Source: Microcystis viridis FACHB-1342
GTDB taxonomy: Bacteria > Cyanobacteriota > Cyanobacteriia > Cyanobacteriales > Microcystaceae
DNA length: 54,778 nucleotides
Reading direction: 5' to 3'
Assembly (NCBI RefSeq): GCF_014698335.1
Contig: NZ_JACJSV010000029.1
Coordinates: forward strand, 1-54,778
The notes below the pieces were generated by a model. The model made no database searches, was not told the DNA's origin, and saw nothing but the letters and a program-made list of their open reading frames with translations. Below, piece after piece: positions 17,281-25,637 of the stretch. Numbering within the stretch: the first letter of the stretch is position 1; each line of letters starts with the position of its first letter. The translations under genes and the position numbers were made by a program.

Positions 17281-17573
17281 AAATTGTTGTTAGGGTTAGG
17301 AGTCAGGAGTCGGTCGTCAGGAGTCAGGAGAATTAAGAATGAATAATAATTAACTAAATAGTCTATTTACATATTTTATGCCATTTAATCCTTATTTTTG
17401 CCATTTTTGAACCCTCAAAAATTAATTATCGGTCGCAACTAGCTTCTGAAGCCTAATCCTGGTCAGGCGTTTGCTTACAGGCCCTCTCTACTCGCACTTA
17501 GAAATTAATTGAATGGAAAGAGCTTCTACAGTACAGTGAAAGTTAACGTTACTGTTGGAAAAAACCTAATCCC
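17281..17573. other. Intergenic stretch with GTCAGGA repeats and a 37-bp direct repeat
   Basis: It contains several copies of GGAGTCAGGAGTC (17299-17331), a low-complexity motif that also occurs at 29711-29733. The stretch 17484-17520 is a 37-bp sequence repeated after the Rieske gene at 18052-18088. The promoter of the Rieske gene must lie here. Confidence 0.5.
17484..17520. repeat. 37-bp direct repeat, copy upstream of the Rieske gene
   Basis: CTCTCTACTCGCACTTAGAA continues with ATTAATTGAATGGAAAG and recurs at 18052-18088 with one difference (G/A). The two copies flank the Rieske gene at distances of 53 and 49 bases. Confidence 0.8.
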
Positions 17574-18002
17574 ATGAATCGTCGTGAATTTGTTGCCCTC
17601 GTTGGTGTTGGCGGAGCCATGGCCTGCGCCCCAGAAATCCTAGGGACGACTACCGACCAAGAGATGACCCCGGCCCAAGCGGCGGATGGCTTTGTGAAAG
17701 TGACGGGCATTACCCTCAAAGAATTGGAAGCCAAAGGCAGTTTTCTGGATAAAAAATCCCCGGTCGGCTCCTTGCTCTTGATCTGGGAGAAAAAGACGAA
17801 AAAGATCAGTGCAGTAAACCCGACTTGTACCCATGAAGGCTGTACGGTGAAATGGAATACTGGCGCACAGATTTTAGCTTGTCCCTGCCATACGGGAAAA
17901 TTTACCGCCACTGGAGTCGTCACGAATAAACCCCCAAAAGGCAATCTAACCACCTATCAAGTCAAGGTCGAAAAAGACGTTATTTTCGTGAAAAAAGCTT
18001 AA
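17574..18002 (+). CDS. Rieske [2Fe-2S] protein with twin-arginine-like signal (PetC3-like)
   Basis: A 142-residue protein. The N-terminus MNRREFVALVGVGGAMACAP resembles a Tat signal (RREF followed by a hydrophobic stretch), suggesting export as a folded protein. The Rieske cluster motifs are complete: CTHEGC (85-90) and CPCHTG (103-108), giving two Cys and two His ligands plus the disulfide pair. It is shorter than the cytochrome b6f Rieske subunit and closer in size to PetC3, the minor cyanobacterial Rieske protein. The electron partner is unknown. It is bracketed by a 37-bp direct repeat. Confidence 0.85.
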   Translation: MNRREFVALVGVGGAMACAPEILGTTTDQEMTPAQAADGFVKVTGITLKELEAKGSFLDKKSPVGSLLLIWEKKTKKISAVNPTCTHEGCTVKWNTGAQILACPCHTGKFTATGVVTNKPPKGNLTTYQVKVEKDVIFVKKA

Positions 18003-18477
18003 CGGGGTTGACGGAATACCATGCCTTTGGTGACACGGGTAGAATTAGTGACTCTCTACTCGCACTTAGAAATTAATTAAATGGAAAGTCTCCATAAGGG
18101 AGAGGGACAAGTAATTTAGCTTCACTCTCGCCTCTAAGAAGAAATTAAGCCGGGGATTTAGTCAATTTGGTCAAGAATAATCAGTTAGAGATGAGAAATC
18201 AGACCCCTAATTTCTTCCCTGCCTGAAATTTCTCAATTTCTCAGACTAAATTTGAGTACCAAAATCAGGGTAAATAGCCCAAATATCAACTTAATAAAGT
18301 TTTAATAGACATTTAAGCCCTAATAGATTAATCTTGGTTTTTTTTAAGCCGATATGCTGCCTCGCTAATCCTTTTCAGACTTGAAAACTGACTATTCTGT
18401 TAGGGGTTGGCCGTCAGAGAGGTCAATTTTCAAGGATAATTTGTAACAGAGTGTTGAAAATTCCTTTAATCTTAGTC
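18003..18477. other. Upstream region of the rubA-ycf48-psbEFLJ cluster
   Basis: No coding region seen. It contains the second 37-bp direct repeat (18052-18088), then A/T-rich sequence that should hold the promoter of the photosystem II cluster. I could not point to one convincing -35/-10 pair. Confidence 0.4.
18052..18088. repeat. 37-bp direct repeat, copy downstream of the Rieske gene
   Basis: It matches 17484-17520 at 36 of 37 positions, in the same orientation. Confidence 0.8.
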
Positions 18478-18825
18478 ATGAGCGATCGCCCACCAGAACT
18501 AACCCTAGCCGACCAGGCCCCTGCCAACCACGAATGTCGCTCCTGCGGCTACGTTTACGACCCCAGCAAGGGAGATAGTAAAACCAACACTCCCGCTGGA
18601 ACCCCCTTCGAGGAATTGCCAGAAACGTGGCGCTGTCCCGTGTGTGGTGTGCGTCGTTCCCAATTTATCAACATCGGAGCTAAAGATGCTCCTTCGGGAT
18701 TCCAAGAAAATCTTAGCTATGGTTTTGGAGTCAACCGTCTCACTCCCGCACAAAAAAATATTTTGATTTTCGGGGCTTTAGCGCTAGGATTTGTTTTCTT
18801 TATTAGTTTGTATGGTTTAAACTAA
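18478..18825 (+). CDS. rubA: Membrane-anchored rubredoxin RubA
   Basis: A 115-residue protein from the ATG at 18478; an upstream GTG would add nine residues. The rubredoxin domain carries the iron ligands CRSCGY (C20, C23) and CPVCG (C53, C56). A flexible linker and a C-terminal membrane helix (about 96-114) follow. RubA is needed for photosystem assembly, and its position directly upstream of ycf48 and psbEFLJ is a conserved cyanobacterial arrangement. Confidence 0.95.
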   Translation: MSDRPPELTLADQAPANHECRSCGYVYDPSKGDSKTNTPAGTPFEELPETWRCPVCGVRRSQFINIGAKDAPSGFQENLSYGFGVNRLTPAQKNILIFGALALGFVFFISLYGLN

Positions 18826-18932
18826 CTCAAGCACTCATTATCTTTAAATCTAACGGCTCTTATGAGCCTGTAACTCATCGGGTACAAACCTTAATCCGTC
18901 CCGATTCCTTGACCAATACCTCTGAACCATTG

Positions 18933-19925
18933 ATGAGAAAACTGAAACAATTTGTAATAGTTCTAGCTGTAGCCTTTTTCTGCTTTAGCTGTAGTAGTGT
19001 GCCATCCCTGAGCAATAGTCCTTGGCAAATCCTCACCCTCGACACTGACTCCACTTTTGCCGATATCGCCTTTACCGACGACCTGCAGCACGGTTGGTTA
19101 GTGGGAACCAAATCTACCCTCTTTGAAACCAGCGATGGGGGGAACAGTTGGCAGCAAAAAGTCCTCAACCTTGGCGACGAAAAAGTTAGCTTTAGCGCCG
19201 TCAGTTTCCACGACCAAGAGGGTTGGATTGTCGGTAAACCCTCAATTCTTCTCCATAGCGAAGACGGGGGCAGCAGCTGGTCCCGTATCTCCTTAAGTGA
19301 AAAATTACCCGGTTCTCCCTACGGAATTATCGCTCTGAACGACAAAACCGCCGAAATGGTCACGGATTTAGGCGCTATCTACCGCACCAAAGACGGAGGC
19401 AAAACTTGGCAAGCTTTAGTGGAAGGTGCTGTGGGTGTGGCCCGGACAATTGTTCGTTCCCATGATGGTAAATATGTGGCCGTTTCCGCACGCGGGAACT
19501 TTTATTCCACTTGGGAACCGGGGTCAACAGAATGGCAACCCCACAATCGTCTTTCTTCCCGCCGTTTACAAAAAGTCGGTTATGGTGAAAAAGGGGAATT
19601 GTGGGCCCTGGCCCGGGGTGGTCAACTACAATTTACTAGCCCCAATGATCTCGATACATGGGAAGATAAGGTATTCCCCGAGTTTTCCACCAGTTGGGGA
19701 CTTTTGGACCTCAACTACCGCACCCCCGAAGAAATTTGGGTCGCTGGTGGTAGCGGCAATCTCTTGGTCAGTCATGACAACGGCCAATCTTGGCAAAAAG
19801 ATCGCGCGGTGGAAAGTGTCCCCTCCAATCTCTATCGAATTGTTTTTATCAATTCCGACAAGGGTTTTGTCTTGGGACAAAATGGGGTTTTACTGAAATA
19901 TAATCCCCCCAGCGAGCCGGCCTAA
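18933..19925 (+). CDS. ycf48: Photosystem II assembly factor Ycf48/HCF136
   Basis: A 330-residue protein from the ATG at 18933 (MRKLKQFVIVLAVAFFCFSC). The N-terminus is a lipoprotein-type signal with a cysteine after FCFS. The body is a seven-bladed propeller of repeats such as TSDGGNSWQQ, SEDGGSSWSR, TKDGGKTWQA and SHDNGQSWQK. It binds nascent D1 on the lumenal side and promotes early PSII assembly. An in-frame TTG at 18909 is less likely, since the signal would then be displaced. It sits between rubA and psbE. Confidence 0.96.
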   Translation: MRKLKQFVIVLAVAFFCFSCSSVPSLSNSPWQILTLDTDSTFADIAFTDDLQHGWLVGTKSTLFETSDGGNSWQQKVLNLGDEKVSFSAVSFHDQEGWIVGKPSILLHSEDGGSSWSRISLSEKLPGSPYGIIALNDKTAEMVTDLGAIYRTKDGGKTWQALVEGAVGVARTIVRSHDGKYVAVSARGNFYSTWEPGSTEWQPHNRLSSRRLQKVGYGEKGELWALARGGQLQFTSPNDLDTWEDKVFPEFSTSWGLLDLNYRTPEEIWVAGGSGNLLVSHDNGQSWQKDRAVESVPSNLYRIVFINSDKGFVLGQNGVLLKYNPPSEPA

Positions 19926-20003
19926 AACTTGTCTCAGGGTCAACAAAGTCTCTATTATAGAGATTGAATTTTTCAAGTCCTATCATTCCGAGGAGAACCA
20001 TCC

Positions 20004-20249
20004 ATGTCAGGTAGTACCGGCGAACGTCCTTTTGGCGATATCGTTACCAGTATTCGTTACTGGATTATCCATAGCATCACCATCCCCATGCTCTTTGTCG
20101 CAGGTTGGTTATTCGTGAGTACCGGTTTAGCTTACGATGTTTTTGGCACTCCCCGTCCCGATGAGTATTACACTCAAGAGCGTCAAGAATTACCGATCAT
20201 TAATGATCGCTTTGAGGCCAAAAATCAAATCGAGCAGTTTAATCAGTAG
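20004..20249 (+). CDS. psbE: Cytochrome b559 alpha subunit
   Basis: 81 residues, the usual length. One membrane helix carries the axial heme ligand His23 in [11 protein letters not shown]. It forms the PSII heme heterodimer with PsbF. Preceded by GAGGAGAACC, a good ribosome-binding site. First of four closely spaced genes. Confidence 0.98.
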   Translation: MSGSTGERPFGDIVTSIRYWIIHSITIPMLFVAGWLFVSTGLAYDVFGTPRPDEYYTQERQELPIINDRFEAKNQIEQFNQ

Positions 20250-20274
20250 TTTACTTTAATTAAGGATAAAAACA

Positions 20275-20409
20275 ATGGCTAGTGGTAATCCCAATCAACC
20301 CATTTCTTACCCCATTTTCACCGTTCGCTGGTTGGCAGTTCATACCTTAGCAGTCCCCACTGTCTTCTTTATCGGTGCAATTGCGGCAATGCAGTTTATT
20401 CAACGCTAG
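20275..20409 (+). CDS. psbF: Cytochrome b559 beta subunit
   Basis: 44 residues read from the ATG at 20275 to TAG at 20409 ([13 protein letters not shown]...). A single membrane helix carries heme ligand His23 in [11 protein letters not shown]. It lies 25 bases after psbE. Its stop codon is directly followed by the ribosome-binding site of psbL. Confidence 0.97.
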
Positions 20410-20419
20410 GAGAACAATT

Positions 20420-20539
20420 ATGGAAAGAACACCTAATCCGAATCGGCAAGCCGTCGAGTTAAATCGTACTTCTCTTTATCTAGGTTTACTCCTAGTTGCT
20501 GTCTTGGGAATTTTATTTTCCAGCTATTTCTTTAACTAA
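20420..20539 (+). CDS. psbL: Photosystem II protein L
   Basis: 39 residues ([20 protein letters not shown] then a membrane helix ending SSYFFN), the canonical length and sequence type. It stabilises the plastoquinone side of PSII. AGGAG lies just upstream of the ATG at 20420. Confidence 0.97.
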   Translation: MERTPNPNRQAVELNRTSLYLGLLLVAVLGILFSSYFFN

Positions 20540-20581
20540 TTAGTCCCGATTTATTGTCATCGCAATTAGGAGGTGTTATTC

Positions 20582-20701
20582 ATGTTCGCAGAAGGTCGTA
20601 TTCCTTTGTGGTTAGTCGCCACCATCGCCGGTCTAGGCGTTATCGCTGTGCTTGGTCTTTTCTTCTACGGAGCTTACGCCGGTTTAGGTTCCTCTATGTA
20701 A
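20582..20701 (+). CDS. psbJ: Photosystem II protein J
   Basis: 39 residues ([20 protein letters not shown], ending YAGLGSSM), one membrane helix, last gene of psbEFLJ. An AGGAGG site precedes the ATG at 20582. A strong terminator follows. Confidence 0.97.
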   Translation: MFAEGRIPLWLVATIAGLGVIAVLGLFFYGAYAGLGSSM

Positions 20702-20727
20702 TTCCATTACGGGTAATTTCCCCCAGC

Positions 20728-20766
20728 AAAAAGCCGTTAGTTATAGAAATAACTAGCGGTTTTTTC
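20728..20766 (+). terminator. Rho-independent terminator of the psbEFLJ operon
   Basis: GCCGTTAGTTAT pairs with ATAACTAGCGGT around an AGAA loop, followed by TTTTTT. It starts about 27 bases after the psbJ stop. Confidence 0.9.
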
Positions 20767-20849
20767 AGTATTCGGTGAAAAGTAAAGCTCGATCGAACTT
20801 TAATACCAAATCCGTTTTTAATAGTGTGATTAACTCTCAAGTTATCAAT

Positions 20850-20936
20850 TGTTTCTCCCTGCTCCCCACTCCCTGCTCCCTTCTCCCCACACCCCACACC
20901 CTGCCCCCACGAAAAACTTTTTCAGCATACCCTAAT
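20850..20936 (-). repeat. Left end of miniature element family A with CCCCACACC repeats, minus orientation
   Basis: On the minus strand this reads TAATTAGGGTATGCTGAAAAAGTTTTTCGTGGGGG, the left terminus of the family, followed by GGGTGTGGGG-type repeats. The TAATTA at its edge is the kind of 6-bp sequence seen as target duplication in the intact copy. Confidence 0.6.
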
Positions 20937-20937
20937 T

Positions 20938-20967
20938 AAAAAAAGGAGTCAAAGACTTGACTCCTTT
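20938..20967 (-). terminator. Terminator of psbB
   Basis: AGGAGTCAA / TTGACTCCT pair around a four-base loop; on the minus strand a T-tract follows. It lies about 25 bases past the psbB stop and separates it from the convergent psbEFLJ operon. Confidence 0.85.
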
Positions 20968-20992
20968 AGTTATATGGATGATTTAGCTAAAA

Positions 20993-22519
20993 CTAAACTT
21001 CTTGTTTACGAGTGCTAAGATCACCCAATTTTTGGAATAAACCGAATTCCACTTGTTCTTCCAGATCTGGATCGACCCCGGCGAATACGTCGCGGTAGAT
21101 GGTACGAGAACCGTGCCAGATGTGACCGAAGAAGAATAGTAAAGCAAAGACAGCATGACCGAAAGTAAACCAACCTCTTGGAGAAGTGCGGAATACCCCG
21201 TCAGACTTGAGGGTTTCGGTGTCAAACTCGAAAGCTTCACCGAGTTGCGCTCTACGCGCAAATTTCTTCACATCAGCAGGATCGCTGAACACCTGACCAT
21301 CGAGAGCGCCACCGTAGAAGGAAACGGTAACACCACTTTGTTCGATACTCAGTTTCGATTCCGCACGACGGAAAGGAATATCAGCGCGAACGATACCTTC
21401 CGAGTCAGTCAGGACAACGGGGAAGGTTTCAAAGAAATTAGGCATCCGACGCACGCTGAGGACGCGACCTTCGCCATCTTTGAACACGGGGTGTCCTAAC
21501 CAAGATTTAGCGATACCGTCACCGCTATCCATGGCACCAGTACGGAATAAACCACCTTTAGCGGGGCTATTACCGACATAATCATAGAAAGCCAGTTTTT
21601 CGGGGATTGCTTGGTAAGCTTCGGCGATGGTGGCTCCATTGGCGATGCTGGCCTCCACACGACGCTCAATTTCTTCTTGGAAATAGCCCTTATCCCATTG
21701 GTAACGGGTCGGGCCAAAGAGTTCGATCGGCGTGGTAGCATTACCGTACCACATGGTTCCAGCCACGACGAAAGCGGCAAAGAAAACGGCGGCGATACTG
21801 CTAGAAAGCACCGTTTCGATATTACCCATTCTCAGGGCTTTATAGAGTCTTTCGGGGGGACGAACGGTTAAATGGAATAAACCGGCGATAATCCCGACGA
21901 TACCCGCAGCAATGTGGTGAGCTACCACACCCCCGGGGTTAAAGGGGTTAAAACCAGCAGGTCCCCATTCCGGAGCTACGGGCTGCACATGACCAGTTAA
22001 ACCGTAGGCATCGGAAACCCACATCCCGGGACCCCAAAGGCCTGTTTGATGGAAAGCACCGAAACCAAAGCAAAGTAAACCAGATAAGAACAGGTGAATA
22101 CCGAACATTTTCGGCAAATCGAGCGCAGATTCGCCCGTGCGGGGATCGACGAATAATTCTAAATCCCAGAAAACCCAGTGCCAAACCGCCGCTAGGAATA
22201 GCAGACCGGATAAGACGATATGAGCGGCGGCAACGCCTTCAAAAGACCAGAAACCGGGGTCAACACCAGTTTCGCCAGTGACGCTCCAGCCACCCCAAGA
22301 ACCAGTGACACCTAAACGGGCCATGAAGGGCAGCACGAACATTCCTTGCCGCCACATCGGGTTTAATACGGGGTCGCTGGGGTCGAAAATAGCAAGCTCA
22401 TAGAGGGCCATGGAGCCAGCCCAACCCGCTACCAGTGCGGTGTGCATCAGGTGAACGGAAATTAAACGGCCCGGGTCGTTGAGAACGACTGTGTGTACTC
22501 GATACCAAGGTAGTCCCAT
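20993..22519 (-). CDS. psbB: Photosystem II core antenna protein CP47
   Basis: 508 residues, the normal length, beginning [18 protein letters not shown]. It has six membrane helices with conserved chlorophyll-ligating histidines, and a large lumenal loop between helices V and VI (about 260-450). It binds chlorophyll and beta-carotene and passes excitation to the reaction centre. An AGGAGG-like site (GAGGAGCG) lies close upstream. Convergent with psbEFLJ. Confidence 0.98.
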   Translation of the reverse strand: MGLPWYRVHTVVLNDPGRLISVHLMHTALVAGWAGSMALYELAIFDPSDPVLNPMWRQGMFVLPFMARLGVTGSWGGWSVTGETGVDPGFWSFEGVAAAHIVLSGLLFLAAVWHWVFWDLELFVDPRTGESALDLPKMFGIHLFLSGLLCFGFGAFHQTGLWGPGMWVSDAYGLTGHVQPVAPEWGPAGFNPFNPGGVVAHHIAAGIVGIIAGLFHLTVRPPERLYKALRMGNIETVLSSSIAAVFFAAFVVAGTMWYGNATTPIELFGPTRYQWDKGYFQEEIERRVEASIANGATIAEAYQAIPEKLAFYDYVGNSPAKGGLFRTGAMDSGDGIAKSWLGHPVFKDGEGRVLSVRRMPNFFETFPVVLTDSEGIVRADIPFRRAESKLSIEQSGVTVSFYGGALDGQVFSDPADVKKFARRAQLGEAFEFDTETLKSDGVFRTSPRGWFTFGHAVFALLFFFGHIWHGSRTIYRDVFAGVDPDLEEQVEFGLFQKLGDLSTRKQEV

Positions 22520-22734
22520 TGACTACGCTCCTCCTATTGACAATTTAGTGTCCACTTAGACGCTTTTTATATTCAGGGTCAAAATATAAGCCCAACAATC
22601 TCGACTGTTAAGTGCAAGAGTTAGCCAACCTACATTATCCCTTGAAAAGTGTATCTATTCTAAAGAAGTGTAACTATTGTTAGAAGATATTTCAAGTGTT
22701 GGCGATCGGTCTTCCGCCAGAATATTCTAGATCA

Positions 22735-22855
22735 GGGTGTAGGGTGTGGGGTGTGGGGTGTGGGGTGTAGGGTGTGGGGTGTAGGGTGTAGGGTGTTGGG
22801 TGTGGGGAGATGGGGAATTATGACTGATAACTGATAACTGATAACTGATAACTGA
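22735..22855. repeat. Low-complexity repeats: GTGTGGG/GTGTAGG array and ACTGATA array
   Basis: About ten copies of GGGTGTGG/GGGTGTAGG (22736-22806) are followed by ACTGATAACTGATA copies (22821-22855). The first also decorates family A element ends at 12466 and 20880; the second also occurs at 4905-4955. The remaining 22520-22734 is the psbB leader and promoter region, without coding content. Confidence 0.75.
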
Positions 22856-23179
22856 TTACTTCCTCAGTAGTTCTTCGGCATTTTGCAGGATTTCGAGGAC
22901 TTGTTCGGCACTAATCAAGCGTTTTAGCACCACTTGCCCGATGGTGGGGACAGTATCAGCAATTTCGGCACTCTTGGGGGCAACTTCCACCATAATCACG
23001 GCTTCTTCCACCTTATAAAGCCATAAAACCTGTTCTCCTTCCAAAATACCGATATTTAATCGCTCTATCTGCGGTGGTCGTCGCCAACTACTCGCATGGT
23101 CCCACAAACCCCCAAATTCCCACACCCGTCCTATTGTCCAACCTGCCGTTAAGAAAAAATATTTCACTTTGTTACTCAA
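22856..23179 (-). CDS. Conserved hypothetical protein, copy 2 of 2
   Basis: A 107-residue paralogue of the protein at 7239-7562, with differences at about five residues (NASSW to HASSW, QTERL to QIERL, DAVST to DTVPT). The identity extends about 58 bp upstream of the start, so the copied block is 22855-23237. Both copies keep an intact frame. No domain recognised. Confidence 0.6.
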   Translation of the reverse strand: MSNKVKYFFLTAGWTIGRVWEFGGLWDHASSWRRPPQIERLNIGILEGEQVLWLYKVEEAVIMVEVAPKSAEIADTVPTIGQVVLKRLISAEQVLEILQNAEELLRK

Positions 23180-23267
23180 TCTAGAATCAATCTCTAGCTT
23201 TCTGGCTTAATTAGTTTTCAGCCGTCAAATTTTATCAGCTTTTTAGCCCCCAGCCATCAGTCAGAAA

Positions 23268-23313
23268 AGGCAATAGGCAATAGGCAATGGGCAATAGGCA
23301 ATAGGCAATGGGC
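23268..23313. repeat. Tandem CAATAGG / CAATGGG repeat
   Basis: Six or so units of GGCAATAGGCAATGG. This is a simple repeat between the duplicated gene and a truncated antitoxin gene. Confidence 0.7.
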
Positions 23314-23330
23314 AGCTTTGTTCTCCCTGG

Positions 23331-23492
23331 GTGCATCCCACATTTGCAGAAATACCGACAATCAGCAATTATCAGTTGGATGAAACGGACTATCTGCTTT
23401 CCACAGAAGCTAACCGTCAACATCTCCAAGAGGCAATAGAATCTCTTAAAAATCCTGATAGTTATATTTATGTAGATGCTGCTAACTTATGA
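23331..23492 (+). pseudogene. YefM/Phd-type antitoxin, C-terminal part
   Basis: The frame reads ...YQLDETDYLLSTEANRQHLQ, then EAIESLKNP and YVDAANL, ending in TGA at 23490-23492. This is the C-terminal toxin-binding half of a YefM-like antitoxin. The N-terminal DNA-binding half is absent and replaced by sequence after the CAATAGG repeats. The TGA overlaps the ATG of the following toxin remnant, as in intact pairs. Confidence 0.65.
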
Positions 23493-23713
23493 GGAAAGTC
23501 GCCTTTCTAACCCGAAGTTTTGATGAGTTTAACCAATAGGCGATCGCAGACAAGAAAGTTTACGCTAAAATTGTCAGCCTTATTAAAGATGTTCAAAGAG
23601 AGCCTTTTTCTGGACTAGGAAAATCAGAAGCATTAAAACATGAACTATCAGGATTATGGTCACGACGCATTACAAAAGAACATCGCCTAGTTTATAGCGT
23701 GTCTGATTATGAC
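23489..23713 (+). pseudogene. YoeB-type RNase toxin, inactivated by an in-frame stop
   Basis: The ATG at 23489 overlaps the antitoxin stop. The reading gives MRKVAFLTRSFDEFNQ, TAG at 23537-23539, then AIADKKVYAKIVSLIKDVQR, then GLGKSEALKHELSGLWSRRI and EHRLVYSV. This is YoeB/Txe, with the TAG standing where the family has a tryptophan. The usual C-terminal catalytic His/Tyr end is also lost after SDYD. So the toxin is dead in two ways. Confidence 0.8.
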
Positions 23714-23792
23714 ACAAAAGCTAGAACCTCTGGAAATGCGTTGCAAGGGAGTTCCTTGCAACGAGATAGAAATGAGAAGAACCCTTTACTGA

Positions 23793-25016
23793 TTAATTTT
23801 TCACAAAAGTAAATTTACCATTTTTACCATCGGCATCCATTTTAATTTGTGCCACGGAGAATTTATCCTGAATGATTTCCCCTTCGGGAGTAAAAGCAAT
23901 ATCTCCCAGGACAGTCACATACTTACCCGCTAAAATTTCCTGATTTAATTGTTGGCGAATTTGTTCGAGGGAAAGTGTACTGAGTTTATTTTTATCATCT
24001 ACCCGTTTTAGGGCCTCGACAAAAACTTGAATTCCCGTAAAAGCTTGAGCGGTAAATTGGGGCGGTGCTTTTTTATTTTCTGCTGTATAAGCGGCGACAA
24101 AATCCCGATTAATAGGATGATCTAATTCTGGGTTATAAGCTTGAGCGATGAGAATACCATCACATTGAGCTTGACAAACCGGGAAAATATTAGAAGTATT
24201 TAAACCATTGCCACCAATAATTAACCCCTGATAGCCTAATTGTCGCAACTGTTTGACCAAATTGCCCCCGTCAGCAACCAAACCAGAAATAATCACTAAA
24301 TCCGGTTTAATATTAATAGCGGCGGTGGCTTGGTTTTGAAAATCTGTATCGGTGGTTTGGAATTTCTGCACGGTGACAATATCAAGATTTAAACTTTTTA
24401 GAGTTTCTTGAAAAGTTTCCGTTTCCGATTTACTAAAAGCATCATTTTGGGCAAAAAAGACAGCCACTTTTTTAATCTTGGGATCGATTTTTAAAGCGGT
24501 TTTAACTGCATTGGGAGCGACCACAGCCACAGGAGCGGACACCCTACCCACATATTCACCGATCTGGGGGATACCTTTAGCCGTGTTAGACGGGCCGAGA
24601 ATGGGAACTTTAGCTCGATCGGCGATCGGACTAGCGGCAAAAGCTTGCTGAGACAAGGACGGACCAAGAATACCCACCACCTTATCTTGAGTGATTAGGG
24701 TATTAATGGCGTTGATTGCGCCCTGTTCATCCCCGGCCACATCCTGGATAATAACTTTAATCGGTGTTCCATTAACTCCGCCCTTTTTATTAAAATATGT
24801 TTCAGCCATCTTGACACCGATCACCTGTTCCTGTCCCAATAGGGCGAGATTGCTGGTTTGAGCTAAAGCTGCACCGATGGGAATAGCAGCAGTGGCGGCG
24901 TTTTCTGCGGGACTGGGGTTAGTTTGACTGGTGGGAGTGCCGGAATTGCAGGCCACCACTAGACCGAAAGTGACTAGGGATAGTATTAAGGGGATTAATA
25001 AACGTTTTCTGAGCAT
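23793..25016 (-). CDS. LivK-like ABC transporter substrate-binding lipoprotein
   Basis: A 407-residue periplasmic binding protein of the branched-chain amino-acid type (Peripla_BP_6). The lipoprotein signal is LSLVTFGLVVACNSG, with Cys23 as the lipidated residue. Two Rossmann-like lobes follow (IGAALAQTSNLALLG ... LGPSLSQQAFAASPIAD). No permease or ATPase gene is adjacent, so it must work with components encoded elsewhere or be a sensor. The ligand cannot be told from sequence. Confidence 0.9.
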   Translation of the reverse strand: MLRKRLLIPLILSLVTFGLVVACNSGTPTSQTNPSPAENAATAAIPIGAALAQTSNLALLGQEQVIGVKMAETYFNKKGGVNGTPIKVIIQDVAGDEQGAINAINTLITQDKVVGILGPSLSQQAFAASPIADRAKVPILGPSNTAKGIPQIGEYVGRVSAPVAVVAPNAVKTALKIDPKIKKVAVFFAQNDAFSKSETETFQETLKSLNLDIVTVQKFQTTDTDFQNQATAAINIKPDLVIISGLVADGGNLVKQLRQLGYQGLIIGGNGLNTSNIFPVCQAQCDGILIAQAYNPELDHPINRDFVAAYTAENKKAPPQFTAQAFTGIQVFVEALKRVDDKNKLSTLSLEQIRQQLNQEILAGKYVTVLGDIAFTPEGEIIQDKFSVAQIKMDADGKNGKFTFVKN

Positions 25017-25289
25017 CTTAACTCTCCGGGGACTGATATTGTTGATGACACTATTATTTCGCTAATCGGGTTGATTTCAGCGATAATTCTCGACGCGATC
25101 GAAGCAGATTTTGCTCCCTTAGCGCCTTTTGTTTCCCCTAATTTTGTCGATTAACCTCCCCGTCTCACCTCCCTTTTCAGAAAAACGATTTGCCTTTTCT
25201 GGTTCTGTCGCCTAACCTAGTAGTTAGGGAATTTATTATCGCCTTTCCCGTTCACAAACCCCAGCAAGCGAAAACATCCATTTAAGATT
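25017..25289. other. Divergent intergenic region
   Basis: 273 bases between the LivK-like gene (minus) and the small coiled-coil gene (plus). It should hold both promoters. No repeat or open frame stands out. Confidence 0.4.
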
Positions 25290-25595
25290 ATGACTAACCC
25301 CGTTATTCACGCCTTTTTCCTCGGACGAGCGATCGCTGAAGTGGTCAGTGAACAGCTAGAAGATGCGTTTACCAACGCTTTAAGCGAATTAGGCAAATTT
25401 GATGCCGAACAACGGGAAAACCTGCGGCAATTCGTCGAAGAAGTGCAAATGAGAGCCGAGCGAGCCATGGAAAAGGGAGTATATACTGGTACAGACTCCA
25501 GTAGTTCCTCCAGTGCCGATGTGCAGGAAAACATCGACGAAATGCGGGCTGAAATCGCCCAATTGCGCTCGGAACTAAAAAACTACCGAAATTAA
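25290..25595 (+). CDS. Conserved small helical protein (DUF6825-like)
   Basis: A 101-residue acidic, almost all-helical protein: [20 protein letters not shown] at the start, then a Ser-rich linker ([11 protein letters not shown]) and a C-terminal coiled coil ([15 protein letters not shown]). It resembles short cyanobacterial/plastid proteins of unknown function. It lies 42 bases upstream of the ABC1 kinase gene on the same strand, so the two may form an operon. Confidence 0.65.
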   Translation: MTNPVIHAFFLGRAIAEVVSEQLEDAFTNALSELGKFDAEQRENLRQFVEEVQMRAERAMEKGVYTGTDSSSSSSADVQENIDEMRAEIAQLRSELKNYRN

Positions 25596-25637
25596 CCAAA
25601 AACCCTCTTTTAGTCGCTTTAAAGCCCCAAAAATTGC

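Noticed and set aside
20554-20778. 74-codon frame over psbJ
   Set aside because: It is out of frame with psbJ and runs through the terminator.
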